From Bacteroidota bacterium (GTDB lineage Bacteria > Bacteroidota > Ignavibacteria > Kapaibacteriales > UBA2268), in contig JAJRTW010000085.1 in the NCBI GenBank assembly GCA_024278075.1, forward strand, positions 1 to 33,841: a stretch of 33,841 nt of DNA, written 5' to 3'. Shown in pieces: positions 26,081 to 33,711 of the stretch; position 1 is the first letter of the stretch; every line of letters begins with the position of its first letter. The notes beneath the pieces are model-generated. The model did not search any database. It had not been told where the DNA came from and worked only from the letters and a program-made list of their open reading frames with translations. The position numbers were made by a program, and so were the translations under genes.

Positions 26081-26370
26081 TTATGCTTTCCCCCAATATG
26101 GTTAATGAGCATACGCGAAAACCCGGCAATGCGGGTGCTAATCTCATCCAATCGAAATTGAATGTTAGTGTCCGACAGGTTCATCCGCTCTTCCAGTATC
26201 GCAATTCTTCTTTCATTGGCCGAATGCCTTTTCTCGTCGGCAATCTTTGCATTGAACATCTTCTCCGAGCTTTTTCTGAATTCGGATTTAATCGCCAGGT
26301 ATATTCCGGCAAGAGCCAGCACCAAAGTCAGTATCACAGCAAGCAGTCCTATTAATTCTATATTCATATT
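26077..26370 (-). CDS. Holin-like membrane and coiled-coil protein
   Basis: One membrane segment at the N-terminus (IELIGLLAVILTLVLALAGI) followed by a charged, helical coiled-coil part (KSEFRKSSEKMF, NERRIAILEERMN, IQFRLDEISTRI). Size and topology fit small phage lysis or holin-type proteins, but no family signature is clear. ATG 26370 is chosen because AAAAGGT stands at the right distance; a TTG at 26406 would add twelve residues. The stop overlaps the next gene by four bases, so both form a lysis-type pair. The DNA upstream (26407-26639) holds repeats only. Confidence 0.45.
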   Translation of the reverse strand, partial: NMNIELIGLLAVILTLVLALAGIYLAIKSEFRKSSEKMFNAKIADEKRHSANERRIAILEERMNLSDTNIQFRLDEISTRIAGFSRMLINHIGGKHK

Positions 26371-26404
26371 ACCTTTTATATTAATCTTAAAATGTTCATC
26401 AGGC

Positions 26405-26644
26405 AAATCCCCTTATCCCCAGCCCTTCTCCCTCATGGAGAAAGGAGCTTCGATAGTCAAAATGTTTTCTTTCACCGCTCCAGTCTTGGGAGAGGTGCCC
26501 GGGATGATGGACAGTCCAACTCTTATTGCAAAATCCGGGTTGATTAATGAACTACCCCGCCGCATAGCAGCGGGGATCAATGTTTAACAGAATTTAATAA
26601 TCGCCGCAAGCAGCGGGGAATTAAACCCACAATGTGGGATTAAA
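26405..26644. repeat. Intergenic repeats including inverted copy of repeat F
   Basis: AATCCCCTTATCCCCAGCCC with CTTCTCCCTCATGGAGAAAG is a common bacterial palindrome type. At 26546-26644 lies repeat F, the reverse complement of 17600-17698 with few differences. The repeat supplies the stop codon of the small gene at 26640-26891. Confidence 0.7.
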
Positions 26645-26891
26645 CGCCAAGAATTGAATTAATTTCTGTAAGTGTCAGGTCAACTCCAGGGAAATTCTTT
26701 TGCTTTATTCCATTGTTGTCATAGAAGAAATACCTGTCCCTGGCCAGATATTCCGTTTCTTCCTCTATGCCATTGGTTAAATCACAAATAACTATATGGT
26801 GATCAAGGTCAATATCCTTGACAATGATATCATCTGCTTTTTTGGACAGTACCATGTACCCGCCGGTTTTAGTTTTTTTGCTTAGTTTCAT
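26640..26891 (-). CDS. Small hypothetical protein in phage block
   Basis: An 83-residue, basic-then-acidic protein starting at ATG 26891 with AGGAATTAACA before it, a fair ribosome site. It has no recognised domain. Seen: SKKADDIIVKDIDLDHHIVICDLTNG and LARDRYFFYDNNGIKQK, compatible with a small beta-rich fold. Its stop codon lies in the end of dispersed repeat F, so the original 3' end may have been replaced. It sits between the tail fibre gene and the lysis-type pair on the same strand; a phage origin is inferred only from place. Confidence 0.5.
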   Translation of the reverse strand: MKLSKKTKTGGYMVLSKKADDIIVKDIDLDHHIVICDLTNGIEEETEYLARDRYFFYDNNGIKQKNFPGVDLTLTEINSILGV

Positions 26892-26911
26892 TGTTAATTC
26901 CTAATTACTTA

Positions 26912-27176
26912 AGGTTTCCTCAAAAGGTAGTTGGTGAAAAAGATTCTAATGCTTATGCTTTAAGGAGAATAACAACCCCCTGAATCCCCCTTTTTTAAGG
27001 GGGAATTTGATCAACTGTTCCCCCTTAAAAAAGGGGGAAGTGAGCCAGGCGAGCAGGGGGTTGTCCTACAATCTGCAAGGCATAAGAGCATAATAAATCC
27101 ATTTCCCTGCACTTTTAAGTTGAATATCTTTTGTAACTACTATACCAATAAACAGTTAGTGCTTTTTGAGGGCAAT
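26912..27176. mobile_element. MITE-like element, copy 2
   Basis: Same length (265 bp) and orientation as the copy at 17058 with about one mismatch in ten bases by eye. The left end GGTTTCCTCAAAAGG and right end CTTTTTGAGGGCAAT are conserved. The flanking 7-mers are TTACTTA and CTACTAA, matching at five of seven positions, so the target duplication has decayed. It lies between the small hypothetical gene and the tail fibre gene. Confidence 0.72.
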
Positions 27177-27256
27177 CTACTAAGCCAATTAATTAATAAT
27201 CACACGAAGTTGGTTGACCATGATCTGAAGCTACTGTTCTATTCGAAACTATCTTG

Positions 27257-27291
27257 TCATCCCCCTGAATCCCCCTTCTAAGGGGGAATTT
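27257..27291. repeat. Dispersed repeat E, copy 2
   Basis: CATCCCCCTGAATCCCCCTT, TCTAAGGGGGAATT: C5/G5 palindrome as at 24261. Just downstream of the tail fibre stop codon. The rest of 27177-27309 shows no gene. Confidence 0.6.
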
Positions 27292-27309
27292 GATATATTA
27301 TGCAGTGTG

Positions 27310-29406
27310 TTATATCGCCTTCTCCATCACAACTGTCACGTTAACACTTGCACTGTTCCAAGCCGTTGCGGCGGAAATATATAGCGTTTGTGCCGAAGAA
27401 GTGCCGAAGAAAGTGCCGGATAATGCGGCCATCACAACTGAATTCGCTCCAACTACTTCGGCATTTACAACTTCGCTTCCGCTGGCGGTAGTCCCAATAT
27501 CGACTCCACCGGTAACGGTTTTTCCTGCCGTTTCTTCAATCAGAATACTTGCTATCCGGTAGCCCGGCGGAACAATATCGATTAAAGCCGTATCGCCTGT
27601 AATATCATTTTTAGCAGCTTTAATACATTGGAATTTTTCATTCATAAAAGCACCGTTAACCTCCCCATGCAACTGCTTGTCCGAGGCATCCCACCATGAA
27701 TAGGGGAAAGCGTTTTCAGGCCTGTAATCAACCATGCAGCCAATTTGCTTCAATACGGAGGCATTGCTCCAGGCCGCCGGAACAGCACCGGTCGCTATAA
27801 ACTCAACGCCGGATGAATTGCCGGAAGCCCCCACATTGGTAAAATCATCTCCGGCTACGAAATTCTCTATCACATAACGTTTGCCAATTGTCAATGTGCC
27901 GGAGGTTTGGGTTGTTTGGCTGCCCCACTGGTCGGCGAATTCGATGCCTGATTGCATTGGCAGCCCGTTATTATAACAGGCCAGCACCTCTTCTTGCAAT
28001 AAAGCCCTATTCCACATTCGAATAAAGTATATTTCACCGCTAAAATAATATGCAGAGAGTTGCGATCCAAATATCAGAGTGCCTGTATTATCAATATCAT
28101 TTGCTGTATTCGTTGGGGTTCCGGCAGTGTCATCAATCCCATCTACATAGACCTTCGCCGAATTTGCCCTGTCGACACAAAACATAATATGCCTGCGGCT
28201 CCCCGTTATATCAGATTGTGACTTTACTAATATTTGTGTGCCGGATTTTGGGGATCTTAATTCAATAGTGCCATCTGTATTAATCATTATCCTATAATAT
28301 ACAGTCGATGCCTGCCGTTTGGACACTACGAATTGCAACCCGCCTGTTGTATCTGCTTCTATATACAATCCGAAACTGAAATCCCCGGTTCCTAAATTCA
28401 AATTATTATCATTCGTAACTACTATGTCATCATCAACGCCGTCAAATATATAACCGCCATTGGGCAAGCCCCAACCGGGCTTCCCGGCTTTATCATCTAA
28501 CGCCGCCTGCAAATCCGTTTGGTCCGATAGCGTGCCTGCGATATTGCCCCAGCTCGGGCTGCCGGCCGCCGCATCCTGCGAATATATCTTCCCGGTTGCC
28601 GTGTCAACATAGAGGGCTTTATATGCCCCCGGGTGTGTCTGAGTGGTTTTCAGGAATTCGGAAAACATCTTGCCTTCGAAATCAATCTTGAATACTTCTA
28701 CTAAATTCGATGCCCTGATGCACTTAATAAACCATACGTCAGTTTCGGCAGATAATGCATTTCCGACAAGGATTTTCAGGGCAATTTCGCCACCGTTGTA
28801 ATCATAAGTTTGCAGATAAGCAGCGATCTTATTGCCGCGGGAAGCAAAACCAATAAAGTTATTCTCGCCCATAACTTCAAGGCAGTAACTATTATCGTCG
28901 ATATAGTCGCCATTGAATATACCCATTATCCGGCTTTCCAGATAGGTAGTAAAATACTTTAGCTTGTCTGCCGCGGCCCAGTCGGTGCCGTCAAAATAGA
29001 GCATGTCATTGGCCGCCGCAGCCGGCAGTCCCGCCTGGATATTGCCGACCAGTACCTTCTTCTTATTGCCCGCATCGGCGGAATCCTCTATCAGGATAAT
29101 ATCGGCATTAACAGGAGCGGCCTTCTCGGTGAAAGACGAGAAGTCACTCGGCGACCGCTTTAGCTGGGCGTCGTCGGTAACATTGGCAAGAGCGATTTGC
29201 GATTTGGTTACGGCGTGGGGGTTGGAGGATGAAGCCAAATGCGATTGGATATTAGAATCGGCCGGCTCATAAGCTGCATCATGATTATGAGTGGCGTCTG
29301 ATTTGCTGTCCAAATCACTCTTCAGGTCGGTTTGGTCGACAATATTTCCGTTTATTTCGCCCCAGTTTATATTGCCGCTCAAAGGTGGAAAAAATTTAAT
29401 AGGCAT
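27310..29406 (-). CDS. Phage tail fibre / LamG-type adhesin
   Basis: About 698 residues, the longest gene of the phage block. The motif WG.I.G...DQTDL...LD.K occurs twice (near residues 15-35 and 285-305), a repeat seen in phage tail fibres. HLASSSNPHAVTKSQIALAN near 57-77 is a standard fibre-shaft repeat. A LamG/concanavalin-like jelly-roll domain follows: GYIFDGVDDDIVVTND, SRRHIMFCVDRANSAKVYVDG, YFSGEIYFIRMWNRALLQEE (about 320-470), probably binding host surface sugars. The C-terminal 100 residues look like a beta-rich tip. ATG 29406 is preferred; TTG 29415 adds three residues. The frame is fully open, with no decay, although host repeats adjoin its 3' end. Confidence 0.82.
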   Translation of the reverse strand: MPIKFFPPLSGNINWGEINGNIVDQTDLKSDLDSKSDATHNHDAAYEPADSNIQSHLASSSNPHAVTKSQIALANVTDDAQLKRSPSDFSSFTEKAAPVNADIILIEDSADAGNKKKVLVGNIQAGLPAAAANDMLYFDGTDWAAADKLKYFTTYLESRIMGIFNGDYIDDNSYCLEVMGENNFIGFASRGNKIAAYLQTYDYNGGEIALKILVGNALSAETDVWFIKCIRASNLVEVFKIDFEGKMFSEFLKTTQTHPGAYKALYVDTATGKIYSQDAAAGSPSWGNIAGTLSDQTDLQAALDDKAGKPGWGLPNGGYIFDGVDDDIVVTNDNNLNLGTGDFSFGLYIEADTTGGLQFVVSKRQASTVYYRIMINTDGTIELRSPKSGTQILVKSQSDITGSRRHIMFCVDRANSAKVYVDGIDDTAGTPTNTANDIDNTGTLIFGSQLSAYYFSGEIYFIRMWNRALLQEEVLACYNNGLPMQSGIEFADQWGSQTTQTSGTLTIGKRYVIENFVAGDDFTNVGASGNSSGVEFIATGAVPAAWSNASVLKQIGCMVDYRPENAFPYSWWDASDKQLHGEVNGAFMNEKFQCIKAAKNDITGDTALIDIVPPGYRIASILIEETAGKTVTGGVDIGTTASGSEVVNAEVVGANSVVMAALSGTFFGTSSAQTLYISAATAWNSASVNVTVVMEKAI

Positions 29407-29511
29407 ATTAATCAATTGGTATATTAATAAAACATTTTCTCAAAAGTTTAGTTAAGCTGTTTGGTTGCTATTCCGACAGGAATTCAGCAGTTATAAAAAA
29501 TCGAATCGCGA

Positions 29512-29859
29512 TTATTCGTACCATAGAACTGCATCGAGTTTCCCACCGGTAATGCCGTTTGCAGTATACTTTATTTTGATGAACTTAAATGCGGGGTTTA
29601 GCAATATAAGCTCGGTATCGGTTGAATTCGAATTCGTTGCTATTCCTATAGTCATCCCAATTGTGGTATTATCTAAATCATCTGTGGCCTGAAGTTCAAT
29701 AGCTCCATTCAAGGTGCCAGTTACCGAATCCCATATAATTTGCAATGATGATGCAATAGCCTTGCTACCGAAATTGTTAATAGGATCAAGAATTATCGGA
29801 ATCCATTCGGTTACAAAATCGGAATCCATCGATTGTTGTCTAATTATTTCAGATGTCAT
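29512..29859 (-). CDS. Small phage structural protein (hypothetical)
   Basis: A 115-residue, beta-rich protein without signal peptide or membrane segment. Ser/Thr/Asn-rich segments such as GAIELQATDDLDNTTIGM and the ending FKFIKIKYTANGITGGKL suggest a small beta-sandwich like those found next to fibre genes in phages. I do not recognise the family. Its ATG overlaps the 3' end of the endolysin gene by 11 bases, so the two are translationally coupled; the fibre gene follows about 100 bases further on. A virion accessory or fibre-associated role is inference. Confidence 0.55.
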   Translation of the reverse strand: MTSEIIRQQSMDSDFVTEWIPIILDPINNFGSKAIASSLQIIWDSVTGTLNGAIELQATDDLDNTTIGMTIGIATNSNSTDTELILLNPAFKFIKIKYTANGITGGKLDAVLWYE

Positions 29860-30460
29860 TATTTGTCTCCGTTTTTATTTCGAATCCGATAAGCCCTCTA
29901 ATAACCATTCTTGCCAGCGGATGATAAATATTACGTTTTCTGATAAACACACCCTGGCCGTCCCTTTGGGATGAATTTCTGCCGGGGCTGGTATTAAACC
30001 CAATAGTTCTTACCCAGCCGGCCTTCATTATACCGATGACTCTTTCTATATGCCCCGCAAAAGAATTCTTCTTTTTCCAAAATATCATGTCATGAATATT
30101 CGGTGTATATTTAACTTTGCGGCCCTTTGCCCGGGCATCATTGAATATTTTGTTTGCGACTCCCGTGCGGGAAATCGGGATAGATTGATTCATCATTTCC
30201 AGTGCCTTCACCGCCTGCGAAAAGCAATAGTATTGCCCTGCGGCACAATATGGAAGCCCCGCTTTCAGCCCGACCGAGGTTAAATATTTCTCTACTTCAC
30301 CGTCATTTCTTCTCGTCTTTTCATAAGTCCCGACCTGAGCCATTGCCGTATCGCGGGATGCCTCCAATAGGGTTGAATCACAATAAACAACATACTTCTG
30401 CTGAGATTTAGCACTGAAGGTTGGTAGAATCAGTAACACTATTATTAATATGGCCTTCAT
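29849..30460 (-). CDS. Secreted CHAP/NlpC-type endolysin
   Basis: A 203-residue peptidoglycan amidohydrolase/peptidase of the CHAP-like papain fold. The N-terminal hydrophobic segment ILIIVLLILPTFSAKSQ is a signal peptide, so export by Sec is likely and this is a signal-endolysin or a cell-wall enzyme. Catalytic Cys is in GLPYCAAGQYYCF, His in FAGHIERVIGI, and the closing TIGFNTSPGRNSSQ segment is typical of phage CHAP lysins. AAGGATATAA precedes ATG 30460, a good ribosome site. It could also serve DNA-injection or host cell-wall needs if the module is domesticated. Family firm, exact bond cleaved unknown. Confidence 0.82.
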   Translation of the reverse strand: MKAILIIVLLILPTFSAKSQQKYVVYCDSTLLEASRDTAMAQVGTYEKTRRNDGEVEKYLTSVGLKAGLPYCAAGQYYCFSQAVKALEMMNQSIPISRTGVANKIFNDARAKGRKVKYTPNIHDMIFWKKKNSFAGHIERVIGIMKAGWVRTIGFNTSPGRNSSQRDGQGVFIRKRNIYHPLARMVIRGLIGFEIKTETNNDI

Positions 30461-30603
30461 TTATATCCTTGTGAATTTAATACTTTTTTGTTACTTCAAT
30501 TTTGTTCTGCCGGTTGTTAGTGTCAGCAATTTAGAAGCTGCAGTCTCAAGTCCGTTGGAAGAACAATAGGATCATTAAATACGATTTGCATTGCATAAAA
30601 CGG

Positions 30604-30924
30604 TCAGCCTGAAAATTGAGCTATATATACTCCCAGCACGGTCAGCCCAACGCAAATATGAACACCGAGGAAAATGAAGCCCAAAGTATGGGACAAACCA
30701 TTGTTGGGAAAGTCCATACGGGAATAGTCCGAATTGGTAAAATTTAATTTTGTAAAAGAATACACCGAAATGCCGGACAGGGCCAGAGCGAGAGCTTCAA
30801 TTATTATAATTAAAATCAGCGTGTTCATCTCGGCAATGGCAGGATTTAACAATAAATATCCACAACCGCCAAGGGCAAGCCATATAGCATTTCGCAATAT
30901 GAAATCATTAATCTTCTTCATCAT
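30604..30924 (-). CDS. Small polytopic membrane protein
   Basis: A 106-residue protein with three to four hydrophobic segments (AIWLALGGCGYLLL, LILIIIIEALALALSGI, GFIFLGVHICVGLTVLGVYI). ATG 30924 follows the DUF1320 gene stop by five bases and has a GGTGA ribosome site, so it is expressed with that gene. Family not recognised; a holin role is possible because an endolysin gene follows, but two other membrane genes in the block are also candidates. Not one of the canonical Mu genes at this place (gp37 would be expected). Confidence 0.55.
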   Translation of the reverse strand: MMKKINDFILRNAIWLALGGCGYLLLNPAIAEMNTLILIIIIEALALALSGISVYSFTKLNFTNSDYSRMDFPNNGLSHTLGFIFLGVHICVGLTVLGVYIAQFSG

Positions 30925-30929
30925 GTCAC

Positions 30930-31379
30930 CTAAGGTTTATCGCTAAATCGGTTCATAAGATCGTCCGAAAAATATTTGTCCGAGGATGTTTTATTGGATA
31001 TTATCGGCGGAGGAGAGTTCGTTCCGGGGGAATGCCCCTTTAGTACAACCTTGCCTTCCTGAATATCCTTTAATAATCTTAAAGCATTTATTCTCCGCCA
31101 GACAACCGTATTCGGCATCCCGGTTTTCGAGTATTGATATTCGAACAGGTTCGCCGCTGCAAGGTCTATTGATAACTTTTTGATTAAAGGTTCGATAGTC
31201 CCGGTGAACGGCACATCGTATCTTCCGAATAAGAATCCGTCAATAACAGCATCGGCCATTGCAACTGCATGGTCCACTCTTGCAATATCCAGAACCTGGT
31301 CATCGGGGGAGCCGCTAAGCCTGTTAAGCTCGATAAAACCAACCTCCAGATAAAGGTCATTCTCGTTTGAATAAGGCAT
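30930..31379 (-). CDS. Mu gp36-like DUF1320 protein
   Basis: Head-completion/neck-region protein of Mu-like phages. A 149-residue protein with the DUF1320 pattern: an N-terminal segment with ELNRLSG, the helix ARVDHAVAMADAVIDGFLFGRYDVPF, then LSIDLAAANLFEYQYSKTGMP and a helical RINALRLLKDIQEGKVVL. The C-terminal 40 residues are Ser/Pro-rich and probably disordered. In Mu it follows the capsid gene at a similar distance, as here. ATG 31379 has no strong ribosome site. It supports the Mu-like origin of the module. Confidence 0.85.
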   Translation of the reverse strand: MPYSNENDLYLEVGFIELNRLSGSPDDQVLDIARVDHAVAMADAVIDGFLFGRYDVPFTGTIEPLIKKLSIDLAAANLFEYQYSKTGMPNTVVWRRINALRLLKDIQEGKVVLKGHSPGTNSPPPIISNKTSSDKYFSDDLMNRFSDKP

Positions 31380-31612
31380 AATAATCTTTAGTATATTTCC
31401 AAAACATTTAATTTATATTCCGGACAGGCTTGATTAAAGAAAAGGTAGTTATTTGCGACAGCCTGCCCGGAGATTATAGTTGTTGTGGCGCCCGGGACTT
31501 CCCGCCCTGATGCCAATACTGGTTTGCGAAAAATTTACATTCCCAAATCGAAATTTGGCAATGAGCTAAGCTTTTCCAATGAATAGCTGCTTTAATTCTG
31601 AAGCAGCTAAGG
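31380..31612. other. Gene-free gap with repeat G
   Basis: Holds CATTCCCAAATCGAAATTTGG and CAATG (31539-31564, family G), a CCGGGAC/GCCCGG-type palindrome near 31491, and nothing coding on either strand. Such host-type repeats are unexpected inside a live phage operon. Confidence 0.5.
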
Positions 31613-31957
31613 CTAAGGTACCAGGTTGATTGTAACGAACCCGGCACCTGTGCAGTTATTTATAGCCCTGCCGTTCACCTCTTCGCTCGCTATGGCCGGT
31701 TTTCCTTTTCCGGTTGCATCGGATGTGATATTATCTCCGATATTCACCGTAGTAGAAGTCTCTATTGCTATAGTGCCAAGCGAGACGACCGATGCCATCT
31801 CGCCATTCACCCAGTCAACTTCGCTAACGCCAAGTGCCTTAGAGTCCAATGCGCAAACCGAACCGAGATGAGATACAAACCGGAATGCGTTAAGGTCTTC
31901 AAGTGCCTTGACCGATATCGCCTGCACCGGGTTATATGTTTTGTCATTTACTGCCAT
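31613..31957 (-). CDS. DUF2190 capsid cement/decoration protein
   Basis: A 114-residue protein with the beta-rich DUF2190 pattern: an N-terminal ISVKALEDLNAFRFVS, SLGTIAIETSTTVNIGDNIT, then SDATGKGKPAIASEEVNGRA and GFVTINLV at the end. Members sit on the outside of HK97-fold capsids and stabilise them. GAGGAAAGAAA before ATG 31957 is a good ribosome site. Placed directly after the major capsid gene, as in many Mu-like and lambdoid phages. Family call is fairly firm. Confidence 0.8.
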   Translation of the reverse strand: MAVNDKTYNPVQAISVKALEDLNAFRFVSHLGSVCALDSKALGVSEVDWVNGEMASVVSLGTIAIETSTTVNIGDNITSDATGKGKPAIASEEVNGRAINNCTGAGFVTINLVP

Positions 31958-31997
31958 TTTCTTTCCTCATTTAATTTGTTAATTAATCTTCAATTAT

Positions 31998-32132
31998 TAT
32001 AGATTCTGAAATAAATTCAGAATGAACTGTGTCTTTGCCAAAATACAAATAAGTGTATTTGTAGGGGACGGTTCCAAACCGTCCCGGAAATTAATATTGA
32101 TCTGTGAGGGCAGGTTTAGAACCTGCCCCTAC
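31998..32132. repeat. Repeat C copy 4 and repeat H
   Basis: GATTCTGAAATAAATTCAGA (31999-32022) then GTAGGGG (32061) and CCCCTAC (32126-32132) closing arms around GGACGGTTCCAAACCGTCCC and GGGCAGGTTTAGAACCTGCCC-like palindromes. Between the capsid and cement genes. Confidence 0.6.
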
Positions 32133-32172
32133 GATCAGTATTTATCATTGCAAACATACGATGTCACGAATG

Positions 32173-33117
32173 CTAATTATGATTCGTATCCGAGATCAGG
32201 TATGCGGCATCGGAGGCAACAGATTTGATCGTGTAGTTGTCCGTATTCCTCACAACCTTAATTTTGCCGCCATTCTCATAGTAAGTGTCGATTTCCGGCA
32301 TATCTTCGCGCTGGAAAGTGTAGCCATAACTCGGGTTGAATTCCGTCCGGCTGCCTTTGTCGCTCTGGTCAACATAAGCCAGGACAATATTATCACCCCA
32401 AACGTCGGTGAAAGTCGTGCCGTCGGTCGTATAAACCGACATGCCAACATGAATATTCGGAATGTCCGTTAGTTCTGAGAGTACCTTGCCGGTCACACTT
32501 GATATTACGGCATATTTGATTCTCTCCTGTATTTTGGAGTGCTTCATCAGAGCCTGGTAGGTTGCGTCGCCGATTATCATCGTATTCGGATAGCGGGCAA
32601 TCTTGTTGCGCACGGCCATGGCACCATCGCGGATCACATCGATCGGATCAGTGGCATTCGTATCATCATCAAACGCAGTCCCGGCATCGATCACGATTTT
32701 CAGGTCAGCCGCGAAATTGTTCGGATCGAGGGCCAAATCAGCAGCTTCCTTCTCTTTGCCAAGCTGAAGAATGTCCATCAATTCCTTCGTTATACGTTCC
32801 TCATATTTCAGGTAATTCGGTGATTCCTCTTCCTCGAGGTAATCGATAGCGATTTCCACATCACGTTCCTTAGTTTCGAACTCGACGAGTTGAAGGTCCG
32901 AAGGTGGTATCCTGTTTGAGTTCGCCCTAATGGCGCGTTCGGTCTCACGAATGATAAAAGCTTCCTTACCGAAAACCGGGATTTTTCCTTTAAGTTTCGA
33001 TACTTTCACATGCGGAAAAAGAAAGCGTGCTACCATCGAAGCGTTATTATACCCTTGTGCAATCGTTGTCAACACGGGGTCGACCATACGCAGTTCATCA
33101 AGCCTTGCTGTTGGCAT
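32173..33117 (-). CDS. Phage major capsid protein
   Basis: A 314-residue HK97-fold major capsid protein of the Mu-like / P2-distant type. Seen: DPVLTTIAQGYNNASMVARF near 13-32 (N-arm), LFPHVKVSKLKGKIPVFGK, NSNRIPPSDLQLVEFETKE, ERITKELMDILQLGKEKEAADLAL (spine helix), YPNTMIIGDATYQALMKH, and MSVYTTDGTTFTDVWGDNIVLAYVD (P-loop and A-domain strands). No N-terminal delta domain is seen, so scaffolding would come from the protease gene product. AGGAGATAAT before ATG 33117 is a good ribosome site. The frame is intact. Upstream is the truncated protease gene. Confidence 0.88.
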   Translation of the reverse strand: MPTARLDELRMVDPVLTTIAQGYNNASMVARFLFPHVKVSKLKGKIPVFGKEAFIIRETERAIRANSNRIPPSDLQLVEFETKERDVEIAIDYLEEEESPNYLKYEERITKELMDILQLGKEKEAADLALDPNNFAADLKIVIDAGTAFDDDTNATDPIDVIRDGAMAVRNKIARYPNTMIIGDATYQALMKHSKIQERIKYAVISSVTGKVLSELTDIPNIHVGMSVYTTDGTTFTDVWGDNIVLAYVDQSDKGSRTEFNPSYGYTFQREDMPEIDTYYENGGKIKVVRNTDNYTIKSVASDAAYLISDTNHN

Positions 33118-33542
33118 ATTATCTCCTGTTAATTATTATAAATCCGTTGATTAATATTTCAATCTTCATTTCATCTCATAATCTCCCCTCTTGAGAGTCC
33201 AATCACTTGTTTCCCCTCTTGAGAGGGGATTAAGGGGTGTGTAATTCCCCATAAATTCTAATTTCGTCTCCACCTCATAATCTCCCCTCTTGAGAGGGGA
33301 TTAATGGGTATGTTCTTCTCCCATTCCCAAATTCTTCTTCTTTCCTCATACCCAAATTCTTCTTCTTTCCTCATACCCAAATTCAGATTTGGAAATGCTA
33401 TTTTCAACCAAAGCTGTGCTTTGAATAACAAACAATTTCAATCCATATTCCCCACCATTCGACTGAGTTTATCCTAAGCGAAACCGAGGGATTCGGGAAG
33501 ACAATTTCTCCTCATCACAAGGATGGGCGCAGGGGTGGTCCC
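33118..33542. repeat. Gene-free gap packed with repeats
   Basis: Three TCCCCTCTTGAGAGGGGATT-type palindromes (near 33181, 33215 and 33282), a 25-bp tandem duplication at 33326-33375 beginning CCCAAATTCTTCTTC, repeat G at 33376-33397, and a CGACTGAGTTTATCC fragment near 33469. No gene on either strand. Confidence 0.65.
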
Positions 33543-33711
33543 CTACCGCCCAACAATCCCCTGCACCAAACACACAGCCTCCTCATAAGATAATCCCGGA
33601 GTCAGGCTCTGCATATCGAGGGCCTTCTCATGCAGTTTCAGCCTGTCCTCAGACACATTCCGGTTTGCGAATTCATGCGATTGGCCTATCTCACCGGCAG
33701 TTTCCCTGCTA
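33543..33711 (-). pseudogene. C-terminal remnant of phage protease/scaffold (Mu gp32-like)
   Basis: Fifty-five codons and TAG at 33543-33545 remain. They read RETAGEIGQ, then NVSEDRLKLHEKALDMQS and GLSYEEAVCLVQGIVGR, the helical C-terminal pattern (LHEKAL ... YEEAV) seen at the end of Mu-I-type prohead proteases/scaffolds. It is upstream of the major capsid gene, the usual place. Its frame ends at a TGA at 33716-33718 inside sequence that belongs to an IS630-type element, so the N-terminal part was cut off by insertion at TA 33710-33711. The identification rests on a short segment. Confidence 0.6.
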
